Below the pieces are notes generated by a model. The model was not told the origin of the DNA, did not search any database, and was given only the letters and a program-made list of their open reading frames with translations. From positions 62,001 through 126,000 of the forward strand of contig NC_090774.1 of NCBI RefSeq assembly GCF_001761485.1: DNA of 64,000 nucleotides. The letters run 5' to 3'. Every line of letters begins with the position of its first letter. The first letter of the stretch is position 1. This stretch comes from Yarrowia lipolytica. Taxonomy: Eukaryota; Ascomycota; Dipodascomycetes; Dipodascales. The position numbers were made by a program, and so were the translations under genes. Of this stretch, positions 63,189-64,000 are shown one piece after another.

Positions 63189-64000
63189 ATGTCAAGAACA
63201 AGGATACAATACAAGGCGCCGGTAGAGAAGCATGTCAAGGAGCAAAACCTGCCGTGCGGCGTGGATGTGGTTTTCCCTTCAAATGGATCGCTACAATCGT
63301 CAGTGGAGACTCTGATTGAACAGTACAGCAAGGAGCTGAAGAGCTACACAGTCAAAGGGCCTCTCAGCATGTTTTTCGCACCTCGAGAAGATGGGTCGAG
63401 TTTCTCTGCGTCTGTATTCCAAAAATCCGATGCCTGGATCATCTCCAAAAGCCGGATCGACTCGGACAATGTATTTGCAGTATGGAGAGGAAACGTTCAC
63501 ATGAGTCTGACGAGATCGACCTACCAGACTTCTGGTTTGAACGGAAAGAAGTCGCGCTACGGAGACAAATACCTCATTTCGTTCAACTTGCGAAACCCAA
63601 ACTTCCATATTGGTACCAAACAACACAACCGATTTCTGTTTGGCTTGGAACAGCTGGACAAACTGCACCCTGACTTGGAGTATTCTGTGACAGTTCATGC
63701 CAATGACGCCAGATATGTCTCCGAGTATCTTTCCAATGTCAAAGAGGTGCCTCTCAAAACTACAGTCTCCGAGAGAAACGTACTTGTACCTTCCATGACT
63801 CCTCCAGTGGTCCCTGAACTCACAGACGCCCATTCTGGTGCCAAGGTGGACGTGTCTCAGAAATATAGGGACCATCTGTTTGAGAGCTGGGCTCTGGGAC
63901 TCCAAGAATGGGTAGGGCTGGCTTCAATTGGAGCAGGCCGGATTGCATCGGATGATAACGTGAATAATCTCTTCAGCCAGTACCAGGTTGAAGATGGCCA
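63189..64000 (+). CDS. RNase P/MRP subunit of the RPP40 family (5' part only)
   Basis: The frame starts at ATG 63189 and stays open for about 270 codons to the window edge, so the 3' end is missing. The product begins MSRTRIQYKAPVEKHV. It shows the pattern of human RPP40: a variable start, DNVFAVWRGNVHMSLTRSTYQTSGL (compare the RPP40 stretch with KLILSLDKDTYEETGL), then DKYLISFNLRNPNFHIG and later ALGLQEWVGLASIG before DDNVNNLFSQYQV. RPP40-type proteins belong to the protein part of RNase P and MRP, which process pre-tRNA and pre-rRNA in the nucleus. The match is by motif order and was not computed. Confidence 0.6.
   Translation, partial: MSRTRIQYKAPVEKHVKEQNLPCGVDVVFPSNGSLQSSVETLIEQYSKELKSYTVKGPLSMFFAPREDGSSFSASVFQKSDAWIISKSRIDSDNVFAVWRGNVHMSLTRSTYQTSGLNGKKSRYGDKYLISFNLRNPNFHIGTKQHNRFLFGLEQLDKLHPDLEYSVTVHANDARYVSEYLSNVKEVPLKTTVSERNVLVPSMTPPVVPELTDAHSGAKVDVSQKYRDHLFESWALGLQEWVGLASIGAGRIASDDNVNNLFSQYQVEDG

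Overview
The window is nuclear DNA of a budding yeast, almost certainly Yarrowia lipolytica or a close relative. The evidence is direct. Coding regions are GC-rich with a strong preference for CGA arginine codons. Introns start with GTGAGT and end with a branch point fused to the acceptor (CTAAC, two or three bases, AG). A 5S rRNA sits four bases behind a tRNA gene, an arrangement known from this yeast. The presence of an alternative oxidase fits. From memory only, not checked, the citrate synthase and MET2 neighbourhood resembles the start of chromosome E.

Layout. 0-6 kb: an amino acid permease of the AAAP family and a stand-alone DUF2156 aminoacyl-transferase-like protein. 6-12 kb: a gene-poor stretch ending in a dicistronic tRNA-Glu/5S rRNA unit. 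12.6-14.1 kb: ESCRT-III VPS2 and APS kinase MET14. 14-20 kb: a second gene-poor stretch with two nested LTR-like insertions beside tRNA-Val. 20-30 kb: a CorA-type transporter with an altered GMN motif, a mitochondrial-type protein with six 70-residue repeats, a DDB1-like beta-propeller protein and a membrane-anchored steryl esterase. 31-35 kb: spliced RPL14, BOL1-like and spliced SNC1. 36-38 kb: a decayed MFS transporter. 38.6-46 kb: citrate synthase, PRMT3 and two possibly related membrane proteins. 47-55 kb: beta-tubulin, a ZIP zinc transporter, DIM1 and a small spliced membrane protein. 55-64 kb: a KAR9-like protein, alternative oxidase, MET2 and the 5' part of an RPP40-like RNase P/MRP subunit that runs off the right edge.

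Most genes are housekeeping and unrelated in pathway. Links worth noting are MET14 and MET2 (sulfate assimilation and methionine synthesis, both with TCACGTG upstream), citrate synthase and alternative oxidase (mitochondrial carbon and electron flow), and RPL14, DIM1, PRMT3 and 5S rRNA (ribosome biogenesis). The most unusual items are the nested hairpin-rich insertions next to tRNA-Val, the stand-alone DUF2156 protein, two short tRNA-like sequences close upstream of genes, the repeat protein, and the CorA protein with AMN in place of GMN.
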